Assembly: GCF_036417845.1 (NCBI RefSeq)
Contig: NC_089978.1
Location: 36,262,682 to 36,326,681 of the forward strand
Reading direction: 5' to 3'
DNA from: Apteryx mantelli
Lineage: Eukaryota > Chordata > Aves > Apterygiformes > Apterygidae
DNA: 64,000 bases
Shown here: one piece after another, positions 38,401 to 47,130 of the stretch
How the letters are laid out: every line of letters starts with the position of its first letter
How positions within the stretch are numbered: the first letter of the stretch is position 1
Notes under the pieces: model-generated
Seen by the model: the letters and a program-made list of their open reading frames with translations, nothing else
What the model was told of the DNA's origin: nothing
Database searches by the model: none
Program-made: the position numbers and the translations under genes

Positions 38401-40662
38401 TTCTTGACTACACAAGGAAATGAATTCAGAGGAGCTATTGTGGGATAAATATTCTGTAACAGCCACTCAACTGGACGTGTTGTTATTCAGGAACGCTAAC
38501 AAATTTTATTTGGGAATACTGTGTACTTCTAAAGCAAAATAATAATATTGGAGAAAAAAAAGAATCACATATATTTCACAACAGAGCCTCCACATGGGGA
38601 GACATTCCAGAACAGCTAATTCTAATACAATTATCCCAGTTTATTTTTCTGTATTGGCAAGTTCTAAGAATGACAAGCTAACACCAGCAGGGAAGAAAGC
38701 CAAAAAGGAAAATGAGGAAAAGGCTCTCTTGTACTGTGAATTGGGACACAGTGCAATGGCCCTAATGACCCATACTCCCTAAGAATTCATAGCAACTCTT
38801 CATTCCTACTGCACTAATCTTACCCTAAAACCCCTTCCTTGATTTATATCCTTTTTTTTTTTTTTTTTAAGAAAAACAAATTATATCTAAAAATAAGGAT
38901 TCAAGAAAAACAAATCCCTGACACACCAACTACATAGGACTGTCCTCCTAGCCAACATAACCTTAGTGTGCTGGCCTTCTAATATGTCACTGGATGCATT
39001 TGTATGTTTGGGCTCCTAACACAGAGTAGCACTGGATGAGAATTTTATCTTCATGAAACAGGGCAGTTCTGTGAAGTGTTTAGTACTTCTGGCCGTCAAG
39101 TTGATTACATATTTTGGCAATTCTTCAATAAATTGTAATTTACAACCAAACAGCTGTATCTTTTTATTACTGTATTAGCCCCCTCTAAACAACATACAAT
39201 ACAAGTCATAATCCTACAAGACAATCTCAGCAGACAGTGGAATTTGCATAAGCTGCTTGATCTGACTCTGCATTGGTGCTGAAGATTGTTTGCGTGAATC
39301 TGCTTCGCAAGACCACTTTTCTGAATTTTAAGTTACCTATGTTTACATGAAATGGAGCATCACAAACATTTGTAACAATATACAAGAACGCACAAGAATA
39401 TTAGGGAGGGCAGACTTTTGTATGCATAGAGCTCCAGTAGGACTTATCTCACCTAACTTTAGTTGTCTAAAAAGTCAGATATCTAGTTGTCTAAGTTCCC
39501 TCATGTCAATGGAGGGAGACAATCCAATGGCTCCAAAGTGCCATTCTTCCCATCCTAAATTAAGCATCTAAGAAACAAGAAATGAACTGAACTCTATAGG
39601 TGCATGTTTCTTTCTCATACAGGGAGTCTAAAGTGAACAATCCAAGCCAACCTCCAGAAGCTAGGTATCTAAAGTCAGAGGTATCTAGTGAGAGCAGAGG
39701 TCTGCTGCTGTAGATCCAGGTGAAGGATATGGGTTATGTCAGTAAGAATATGATAAGGATTAGAAGGGAAAAACAAAAACATAAATTGGGTCAAGAAATT
39801 GTTCAAGTATAATTTTAGCAATAACTATAATTAAGAACACATTGCATGTAGCATGAGTCTGCAAGATGAGACTCACACAACCTAACCATCAAATACTTTC
39901 ACACAAAAAGATCTGTAAAGAAATTTTTGATAAGTTTCAGATTTTTTTTAAGCACAGAAATTAGGAAACCCTAAAAAGTAATAGAAATGAGTAAATGCCA
40001 TTCATCTGACATTCTCATGTAATGAAAACCAAAGCTTAGATTTCGACCCCACCCCCAAAAAACCTATTAAGTCTTAACACAAACTTTACAGTCAAACACC
40101 TAAAATAGAGACATATAGCAGAACTAGGAGACAGTGGTTTTCCTTATTATGATTTATCCATAACTAGAGGTACCAAAGGAAACCCTGCTTTAAAGACGGG
40201 GGGGGGGGGGATAGAGGACTATAAACACTCGTCCGCAATGCTCACCACCCCAACGCTGCAGCTCAAGAAGCAGAAGTGAAGTCCCTCGCAAGCAGAAAGC
40301 AAAGCTACCCGGTGTGCTTGGGAGAGATAAGGGCCAGAAAACGCAAGCAAAAACAAACAAACGAAGGGGGGGGGGGGCAGGAGGCGGACCGAAGCGAGAA
40401 GAATGTAACTCAGACTGCAGGGCTGGGCTGGGAGGGTCGCTGGCTGCAGCTGGAGCACTAGCGGGACTGCGGCTGCCCCAGGCCCGCGGGCACCGGGGGC
40501 CGGGCCGGCCGCCAACGCCCCCGCCCCGCACCCCCAGGCCCCCGTGCCGGGCCACAGCCCTGCCCGCCCCCCGTGTCCCCAGGGCTCCCGGGCAGGGGGC
40601 TGGCCGCCGTGCGCGGAGAGCGGCCGGCGCTGCGCGCTCCTCCGCGGCCCCGGCACTCACAT
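20399..40662 (-). CDS. WBP4: WBP4 / FBP21, WW domain-binding protein 4 (complete coding region, ten exons)
   Basis: Spliceosomal protein of the nucleus that joins before activation. Its WW domains bind proline-rich ligands in SF1/BBP and SmB-type proteins, and the C-terminal region of human FBP21 inhibits the U5 helicase Brr2. Coding exons, 5' to 3': 40661-40662, 34125-34197, 32677-32739, 32461-32584, 31445-31657, 30455-30510, 26833-26899, 24662-24828, 23449-23666 and 20399-20606. The sum is 1191 bases, 396 residues and TAA; human is about 376. Matrin-type zinc finger: Cys13, Cys16, His30, His36. Charged helix about 45-85, Lys/Glu tract 107-124. WW1 spans Trp140 to Trp162 and WW2 Trp181 to Trp203, both with a YYY core. 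An acidic Ser/Glu-rich segment follows (220-250), then two PYGxW motifs (277-281, 312-316) and a conserved basic end (NGKSRNLRQR). All splice sites are GT-AG and every phase closes. Confidence 0.97.
23449..23666 (-). CDS. WBP4: WBP4 exon 9, with two PYGxW motifs
   Basis: Acceptor CTCTTTAG, donor GTAAGT. Residues 256-327 plus two bases of codon 328. Contains LGPYGKWREVKQEE (from residue 275) and TNPYGIWEAVKKEE (from 310), an internal repeat with 35-residue spacing, in a highly charged and probably disordered segment. Confidence 0.95.
24287..24331. repeat. Two adjacent hairpins in a WBP4 intron
   Basis: GGACTCT-ACCC-AGAGTCC (24287-24304) and AATGTGACT-CTGGGC-AGTCACATT (24308-24331) are perfect stems of 7 and 9 bp. 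CCCAGAGTC in the first and GACTCTGGG in the second are also complementary, so an alternative fold exists. Confidence 0.8.
24662..24828 (-). CDS. WBP4: WBP4 exon 8, end of WW2 and acidic segment
   Basis: Two bases complete Val200, then STWEKPAGF closes WW2. A Ser/Glu/Asp-rich stretch (SASDSEKEDSESEEQSPE) and INFK end the exon at phase 0 before GTAAGT. The acceptor CTTGGACAG has a poor pyrimidine tract, but it alone keeps the WW frame. Confidence 0.93.
26833..26899 (-). CDS. WBP4: WBP4 exon 7, first part of WW2
   Basis: Acceptor TTTCTCAG, donor GTAGGG. Encodes AAAWVEGVTEDGHTYYYNTQ then TG and the first base of codon 200; residues 178-199. It carries the first WW tryptophan (181) and the aromatic triplet. 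Confidence 0.96.
27799..27834. repeat. Mixed TG/TA/CA microsatellite with inverted arms
   Basis: A TG run, TATATA, a CA run and again TATATA; the TG and CA blocks are complementary. Lies in WBP4 intron 6. Confidence 0.8.
29457..29492. repeat. (AAT)n microsatellite, about 12 units
   Basis: Uninterrupted AAT trinucleotide repeat in WBP4 intron 6. Confidence 0.95.
30455..30510 (-). CDS. WBP4: WBP4 exon 6, end of WW1
   Basis: A 56-base exon. The acceptor AAG follows a run of T on the minus strand; donor GTAATC. Completes Glu159 and adds SQWEKPRGFQDSSQNSKM (160-177), including the second WW1 tryptophan (162). Ends in phase 0. Confidence 0.95.
31445..31657 (-). CDS. WBP4: WBP4 exon 5, Lys/Glu tract and first part of WW1
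   Basis: Acceptor TCTTTAAG, donor GTAAAA. Completes Asp88, then residues 89-158: a Ser/Thr/Gln-rich start, a Lys/Glu tract at 107-124, and EWVQGFSPEGYTYYYNTTTG (139-158). Ends after one base of codon 159. Confidence 0.96.
32461..32584 (-). CDS. WBP4: WBP4 exon 4, charged helical region
   Basis: Acceptor TTCTTGTAG, donor GTAGTT. Residues 47-87 (IKKKSLEKAKEEENMSKEFA and on to YQEDLKRLGVKP) plus one base of codon 88. The pattern predicts a long charged helix. Confidence 0.96.
32677..32739 (-). CDS. WBP4: WBP4 exon 3, second half of zinc finger
   Basis: Twenty-one codons, residues 26-46 (SIEFHERGKNHKENVTKRIS then E), carrying His30 and His36. Acceptor TTTTGAAG, donor GTAACT. The intron to exon 4 is only 92 bases. 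Confidence 0.95.
34125..34197 (-). CDS. WBP4: WBP4 exon 2, first half of zinc finger
   Basis: Acceptor TTTTCCAG, donor GTAGGA. The first base, G, completes the start codon; then 24 codons begin ADYWKSQPKKFCDYCKCWIA, with Cys13 and Cys16. This matches the mammalian N-terminus, so the start is well supported. Confidence 0.96.
37969..38029. repeat. Compound (TACA/TA)n-(AG)n microsatellite
   Basis: TATACATACA-type units, then TA repeats, then AG repeats, in WBP4 intron 1. Confidence 0.9.
40198..40210. repeat. G homopolymer (13)
   Basis: Run of 13 G on the plus strand, hence C in WBP4 intron 1 RNA. Length may be unreliable in assemblies. Confidence 0.9.
40366..40377. repeat. G homopolymer (12)
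   Basis: Second long G run, 156 bases closer to the promoter. Confidence 0.9.
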
Positions 40663-40760
40663 CGCCGCGGCCCGAGAAACAACGCGGCCGCCGCCGCCGC
40701 TCCCCTCCGACCGCCGCCAGCCGTTGGGCGGGCCGCGGCGGGGGCGGCGCGGCGCGCGCG
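40661..40760 (-). other. WBP4: WBP4 exon 1 (5' UTR and first two bases of the start codon)
   Basis: On the minus strand GCGGCGAT is followed by donor GTGAGT (40660-40655). Joined to exon 2 it gives GCGGCGATGG, a good Kozak context, with A at 40662, T at 40661 and G at 34197. The upstream edge is a guess: the transcription start is not visible and probably lies between about 40,680 and 40,800. Confidence 0.75.
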
Positions 40761-40779
40761 CGACTACGGGAGCCGGGAG

Positions 40780-40913
40780 AGCTCAATCCGCGCTCTACCT
40801 CCCCCGCCCCTCGCCACCCCGCCGTCCCTCCTCCTCCTCCTCCCCCGCCCCCGCCCCCGGGAGAGGCGAGCGCTCAGCGGGGAGCCGCTCGGCGAGGGAG
40901 CCGCCGCGGCTCG
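40780..40913 (+). other. ELF1: Probable noncoding first exon of ELF1
   Basis: The plus strand has a strong donor at 40914 (CTCG|GTGAGT) 254 bases from the WBP4 donor, inside the CpG island. The assignment rests on synteny (ELF1 is the next gene head to head with WBP4) and on the promoter layout, not on coding sequence. The 5' edge is approximate. ELF1 encodes an ETS-family transcription factor whose start codon would lie in a later exon. Confidence 0.55.
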
Positions 40914-41048
40914 GTGAGTGGCTCCCGCACGCGCCACAAGTTGCGGCTCGCCCGGGCGCCGGCGCCGCGCGGGGGCTCAGGAGGCTCTGCCCCCCTGGGG
41001 GGCCGTCTCAGAACTTTGGGCAGGGGCGCGCCTCCGCGGTGCCCGCTT

Positions 41049-41067
41049 CCCCCCCCCCCCCCCCCCC
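41049..41067. repeat. C homopolymer (19)
   Basis: Nineteen C in a row 135 bases past the presumed ELF1 donor; prone to sequencing slippage. Confidence 0.9.
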
Positions 41068-41160
41068 GGCGCGGCGCCTCCCGGGGACCGCGGGTTCGAG
41101 TCCCGCCGCGGGGCAGTCTGAGTCCCCGGCGGGAGACGGGAGGCGCGCCGCGGTGGGAGC

Positions 41161-41222
41161 GGGGTGGTGGTGGTGGTGGTGGAGGGGGGGGGGCTGGGCT
41201 GGGCGAGGAGGAGGAGGAGGTC
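41161..41222. repeat. (GGT)n, G run and (GGA)n block
   Basis: A GGT repeat (41163-41182), a ten-G run (41184-41193) and GAGGAGGAGG. The plus strand is strongly G-rich and could form G-quadruplexes in ELF1 nascent RNA or the non-template strand. Confidence 0.85.
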
Positions 41223-41692
41223 GTTGAGTCACAGCGAGCCCCGTGCGCGCCCTCCGGCTGTGGCGCCCCGTCTCGCCGGCTGCGCCTGCCAACTTTCCGC
41301 GGAGGTCAGGGCCGTGAGGGAGGAGGGTGCTGCTCGTCCCCTTCGCCGCCCGTCCCTCCCTGCCGGCAGCCGCTCCCCCGCCGGCCTGGGTCAGCGGTGG
41401 CCCCCGCGGGGGAGACGGTTGGCGGCGCGCGCCCCTGCGCGGGGAGGCGGCGGCGCGGGCGGGCAGGGCTGTGGTGGCGGGCGGGGGCCGGCTGTGCACA
41501 CACACGACACCCACGTCGGCCCCAGACCGGCCGCGGGGCCGCCCGGGGATGTTCCCCCCGCCAGGCTCCCATGACTCCGGGTGGTGGGGGTTGGCCGGAG
41601 CCAGGCTGCTTCAGTGTTTACTTGTTTGCTGGAGAAGTCCCTCCTCAGCGTTTTTAAAAACTTTTTAAAACAAAAGTCATACTGATTTTTCA

Positions 41693-41704
41693 CCCCCCCC
41701 CCCC
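41693..41704. repeat. C homopolymer (12)
   Basis: Twelve C at the outer edge of the island. Confidence 0.9.
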
Positions 41705-44700
41705 GGTATTATGTGACTTGTTTCCCAACACTACCGCCAAAAAAAAAAACAAACAAAAAAACCCTTAATTCATCGACTACAGCTGGCAACTTTTTTTTTT
41801 TTTTTTTTTGTATAATCGCACCAAGGGTGGAGAAGTATGTGAAGTGAGTCATGAGTTTAAGAGGCCCTCTAATTGTTTATTGCAAAAACAAGGGGTGGCT
41901 AATTTAACGTGTGGATAGTAAATGGAATAAAAGAGTTATTTAAATTCATAGTAAAAAGATAAAATACAGATATCCTCCCCTCAAGCTTGTTACAGAACAA
42001 TCTTAAAAAGAAACGGGGGGGGGGGAAGTAATTTTGCTTTGTCCTGAAGGAGGACTTGTGGTCAGACTGTCATAGCTAACTGCAGTAGTTATGCATTTGT
42101 CAGCATTTCCATTATAAGTGTAGTTTTTGTGTAGTTTACAACTTGGTTATAAAAATATGCACTGGGTTGAAACTTGGTCAACATCCTCCTCTCCAGAAAC
42201 ATTTTTTAAGCACATTTTGAAATGGTTCCGCTTAGATGCTAAGTGAAAATCCATGGAAAATACTGGCTTTTTATGTTCCTCTAAACTTTAAAACTTATGC
42301 TGCTCATGCACATAGACGTGTTTATAGCTATTAGTCCAAAAATTTTCTACTGTACTCATTAAGTTAGACAAAGAAGAGTTTAAAGGCTCAGCCTGTGCAG
42401 GCATTGGAATTGCTCTTCAGATCTTTCTGAAGACTTTCACAATGTCACAGCAACCTCTCTTTAAGACACCAGCCTACAGAAGTGACATGGAGCACTGCAT
42501 ATCTGTGGAGCTCAGAGTATTGAGTGCAAGAACAATTTGAAAGCCTTAGCATTACAAACAAGAAGCCAGTGTTAAAATGAGAGCAGAATATGTAACTTTG
42601 CTACCAAAGCTCTGTGGGACTTTTCAATGTGTGTTCATTTGCTGCTTCTGAGATCTGGAACAAGCATAGTGTTTGAGGGGTTTCATTTGTATACCTTTAT
42701 ATGTATACATCTTGATCTAGTGAAACGTGCCTGCCACCCAGTGGACATAGTTGAACTGTATACAATATCCTATATTCTATACATTCTATATTCTATACAT
42801 TTACTACCTCTCCTTTGCCTAACCCAGCCCAACCTAACCCCATCAGTAAGCTTGCAAAGTGAAGTACTCAGAAGTTATAGAACACCAGACTTTAAAGTAC
42901 TTGTATAAATTTAATCTGGCTATACCTATGCATTATGAAGCTGTCCACAATTATGTGATCAGCTACTGTTTTCCCCACCCAATGAATCAGAGGTGTATCT
43001 GCTAATGGAGGCTGCTTGTAAGAACTCTCCAGTTGGGCAGAAGTTAGAAAACATGACGTGAACAAGGCAGATGATTATACAAAGAGGGAGAGGCAGTTTC
43101 ATGCGTAAGACAGTTGGATGCTGCCTTGGAGAAGTGGATTCTGCTGCCTCTGCCTTTCCCATTGAGTTTCTATGCAAGCTTAAGTTTTTCGCATGTGGAC
43201 AGTTCACTTTTCTGGGTGCCTTGCTTGAGTCTCTGGAATCTGATTTGCAGTTATGTTGCTTTTTTGATCTGGAACAAAAGGCAATGGTTGTTTGTTCTCA
43301 ACATATAGAAAATGTTCTGTATGTCAAAGTATGTTAGAAATACAAGTCTTGAGTGTCAGAATTGGTTGCTCAGTGTCTTTAACTTTTTACTTCAATCTTT
43401 TCATATCATAGTTTCCTGTTTTTAAAGAATTTGGATAACAGTATCCCTTATATCATGGATTACTGTGCAGTGAGGAGAATCATAAAAGAACCTTGGAGGA
43501 AAGAAATAATTCCCTTTCCGGTTTGATAATGTGTAGTGATGCTCTGAAGAACAAGGGGAAAATGAGGAATTTTTGTGTTGATTGTGGCAAAGCTTCTATG
43601 GGGAAAAAATGTGACCAGGTCAGTTTCAATTAGAGATTGACCTCCATGCATATAAGCACTAGGATACAGTTTTAATTACCATATGCCACTTAATCCTAGC
43701 AATTCTGAAATTCTGTATTGTTGATCATGTTTTTAATGCTGGCTTTCAGTGTAATTTCCTAGGGTTTCTTTTCCTTAAGAAAAGAGAAGAAAAGCAGATA
43801 CATAGCCTAGGATAGCATACTCAGATTGCCATCCTTCATCAACTGCATTACTAATGTGACACATGGGATTCTGTTATTTGAGTTCTCTGTTGAGAATAAC
43901 TGATAGCAGTAGGTCGTTCCTGTCTGTGGGCCAGCAGGAGAGGATCTGTTATGCTCTGCCAGTTTGTTTCCCAGCTGTTTGCTGACAGGGGGGGAATGGC
44001 CAGACTCGGAAAGGCTGGGCAGCATCCCAGGCTCTGGAGGAGAGCGTGCTGTTGGGATTCTGGACTTTCCCGCTCGGTCTGCACCCCTCCTGTGCCGTTC
44101 CCTTTCTCCGTGCTGACTCGTTCTCACGCTGTCGTTACGTCTGTTCTCCTCTTCTCACCTCGTCAGGCTCTGCCCCTTTCCTCCTCCTGCTCTGCTTTTA
44201 TACTTCCCGTCTCCCTGTTCCCAGGCTCCTAGCACAGTGAGTTGCCTCCCTTTCTCCAGCCCCTTGTTTTTCTCTCCCGTTCTCAAGTCACTCCATGCCT
44301 GTTCATATTCATTGTCCCTTCTTGCTGATCTTCCCACAGTCCTGCTTCCTTTGTCAGCTCACTTAGTGCACATGGAGCAAGTCTTTCTCCTCAGCTCTTC
44401 TGCTGTTCTCTTCTCCCAGACTTTGCCCTCCATCCTCTCTGTATGAAGCATCTTTTCCAGTCCTTCCTTGTGGTTCTCCACAGTCCCATGTTGCTGTGAA
44501 GACCCATAGGAAGGGGCAATGAAAGTGCAGGAAAAGCAGGATTTCAGCTCTTGTTTCAAGTACCTGATGCTGTAGTGGCCTCAACCAGCCCCTAGAGGCA
44601 AACTCTGGAGTCTGCCCGGTTCTCTGCCTTGGAGAATGATTATTTGAGTTGCAGTCCTGCCCGATGCGGAGAGGACGGCAGTTACTTTGTTGCTACCGGG

Positions 44701-45810
44701 GCAGCCTATGTAGTCTGATCGGCATGAGGAGTTGTTAAGGATATGCATGTGACCTAGAGAATATCTACTGAAAGTGCACAAAGTGTGGTTTGTCTTTGGA
44801 GGTTTGACCAGATGTGGGTGGATTTTTTGTGGAGGCAACAAATGGTGCATCTTCAATACAGTGGCTCCAGCCTTCATGTCAGGTATCAAATCCGTGGCCC
44901 GAAGCAGAAAGGGCGCTGTAACCTTCTTCCAGGAAGAAGTTTGCCAGAGATTTTTATTAACTTTGAAGGATTGTATTTTCCCTGTTCTTGTTCTGAAAAC
45001 AGCTGAAGTATTTTGGCTGAAATTTGCTTTTCTCAGTCTACCTCTTTCTGCACTCCTCCCTCAGAAGAAACCTCCACAACACATGGAACAAAATATAGCC
45101 TGAGGCAGACATTCAACTTGGAAAATTTCAGCCCAAATAGTCAAAGTCTGGCCAAGTTACAAGCAGCTGGAAACAGCATTTTGCATTGGAAGTGTTTAGC
45201 AACTGCCTAATCGGCAGCGCTACAAACTTCATCAATAATGTGTATATGTTTATGTACATTCAAATACACTGTTGGTTTATAATATTAATTAATGGGTTAC
45301 CCAGTCACCTAATTAGTACTCATTTGATTCTGAAAATTTGTAATAGAAAAGTGAACCTAAAACTTTTCAGTTAACTGTATGAAAGCTTTTACTTTCTCAC
45401 ATTATTCTTTGTTGTTTTCCTGGCTGAAAAAATGAAGACTTTAAAATGGAGCCTCTGAAATAAATAACAAGCTGTGGTTTACTTGTTCTGAATCTTTCAG
45501 AATGACTTAACAATTGTTAAAGACCAATTTACAGTAGAACTAGAGCAAATTGCTTACCAGAGTGTTGTATTGTAAAAAAAACACATCTTCCAAATTCCTA
45601 AGCTATTCATCAACTGTTCTGTTGTAGTAGACTCACCCTATATTGTATCCCTGATATATCTGTTAACTCTGCAGTGAAGTGTGAGTTTAAAACAATTGTG
45701 CCATGGAGTCACTGTGGAATAAATACCACAAACATTGGCAAAGTTGCTTCATAAATCTTACTTAGTTTAGGGAGGAGCTTAGGCGTGTCTTCTCTGTGAG
45801 TGCAGCTGTT

Positions 45811-45860
45811 TCTTGTGGGGTCCCCCAGGGACTGGATTTTGGTCTAATGCTGCTTAATAT
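45811..45860 (+). mobile_element. Possible LINE reverse-transcriptase relic
   Basis: The plus strand reads SCGVPQGLDFGLMLLNII, close to the (S/C)GVPQGSVLGPLLFNI block of CR1/L2-type reverse transcriptases. Flanks do not extend the match clearly, so this is either a short decayed relic or chance. Confidence 0.35.
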
Positions 45861-46889
45861 CATTAGATTCACAGTTTTTGTGATGATATCTCATTGTTGC
45901 TGATAGATTATATGCAGTTGGGGAGGAGGGGAAGGAGGGAGAACAGGTTACTGGTACAGTATACTCCAAATCACTCTTTTAAATGGTTACCATCCAGCCG
46001 AATGCATTTTCATACAGCCAAATACAGAGGAACCAGGAGAGCAGTTACACTAGCAGGACAGGAGACAATCTTCAAGCTGGTAATAAAAAAAGTTTAAGAA
46101 TTTGTGTGGAAAATCGTATCAACAGGAGTTTTCATTGTAATGCTGTGACTGAGATGTGATCTTTGGCTCGATAGCAATATAAATATTGCATAGAAATAAG
46201 AAAGTACACAGCATTAGTAAGATCACTGGAATTCTGAGTCTGTGTCTAATTTGCTATTCACACGTCAGGAAGGAGGTGAAATACTAATAAGAGCTCTGTT
46301 CACAGCAACAAAAATGACCGAAGATTTGGAAAACAAGCCTCATAATGTGTGGTGTACAGCATTTTTCAGTTTATCAAGGAGGAGATTAAAAGGTGAAATG
46401 ATGTCTGTATATATCTTGCGTACGCATAAGGAAAATACATGATAGATTCTTGACACCACTGAGAGATCCAGTGTCTGGGAAATTAATTTAGATGTGTTGT
46501 ACTTTGAAATAGTAAGGAGCAAGGAGGGCAATTAAACATTGTAATGGTTTAGGATTTGTTGTTACTTGGAATGTTTAAAATGAGACAGGGTTTCTTCCTA
46601 AAAAATTTGCTTGGATTGGGGTTTGTGGAGAATTTTTTCAGTGCATGTAGAAGGAGGTGGGACTATGTTCTGTTCATCTGCATTCTTCACTGGATTGAGG
46701 AAGCAAGATTATTTGCAGTTCCTTCAGTGTATTGTAGCACATGTTGCTTAAGGTTGGACAAGATTATAATGAAGTCTCATGCTTCAGAACTTCAGCTGCT
46801 TGTGTCTGGGGTCAGGAGAATCAGTTTTTCTCAATGTCTAATTTGACTTCTGGGATTATGATTAACAATCATTTCAGTCTCCTCTAGAG

Positions 46890-47130
46890 CGTTAGCATCT
46901 GGTTGCAGCTGGAGACGGGATATTGGCATTCACCTTCCTCACTATTGCTCTGTGTCGATACAGAGAATCCTCTCATGCTCCTAGGCTGGTGTATCTTGTT
47001 CGTTTGCTCAGGGGTCGATACCAGTAGCTATATTTAGGGATGAAGAAATTTTCCCTGGCGTTAGATAGGCAAAGACATCAGTGGCGTTTTGGAGCTTAGC
47101 TGCTCAGGGGTCACTGTATCTGGAGGCCCG
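46890..47130 (+). mobile_element. Possible ancient amniote CR1-type 3' region
   Basis: TTAGGGATGAAGAAATTTTC, then CCTGGCGTTAGATAGGCAAA, resembles a tail block I recall from old amniote LINE copies (gggaagaaattttccc...ggtcagattggcagag). GC content is above the flanks. Weak, from memory. Confidence 0.3.

Larger units (their letters stand above)
34198..40660 (-). other. WBP4: WBP4 intron 1
   Basis: A 6.5-kb intron separating AT from G of the start codon. It holds a dinucleotide tract at 37.97-38.03 kb, an oligo-T run near 38.85 kb, and G runs at its promoter-proximal end. I see no other exon. Confidence 0.8.
40440..41580. promoter_or_regulatory. CpG island: divergent WBP4 / ELF1 promoter
   Basis: An abrupt change from AT-rich flanks to very GC- and CpG-rich DNA. 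GC boxes (GGGCGG type) lie at 40726-40731 and 40742-40747, between the two first-exon donors (40660 leftward, 40914 rightward). No TATA box is apparent. An AP-1 consensus TGAGTCA is at 41225-41231. In human, a WBP4 first exon and the most upstream annotated ELF1 first exon are also head to head and very close (from memory). Confidence 0.85.

Noticed and set aside
40314-41657. Open frame of 447 codons on the plus strand, with several overlapping ones on both strands
   Set aside because: It lies in the CpG island, where stops are rare by composition. The product is low-complexity Gly/Pro/Arg/Ala, crosses the WBP4 first exon and the ELF1 donor, and resembles no family.
43807-44584. Several overlapping frames in a moderately GC-rich segment
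   Set aside because: Frames on both strands are of similar length and low complexity, with no family likeness. I could not identify an exon here.
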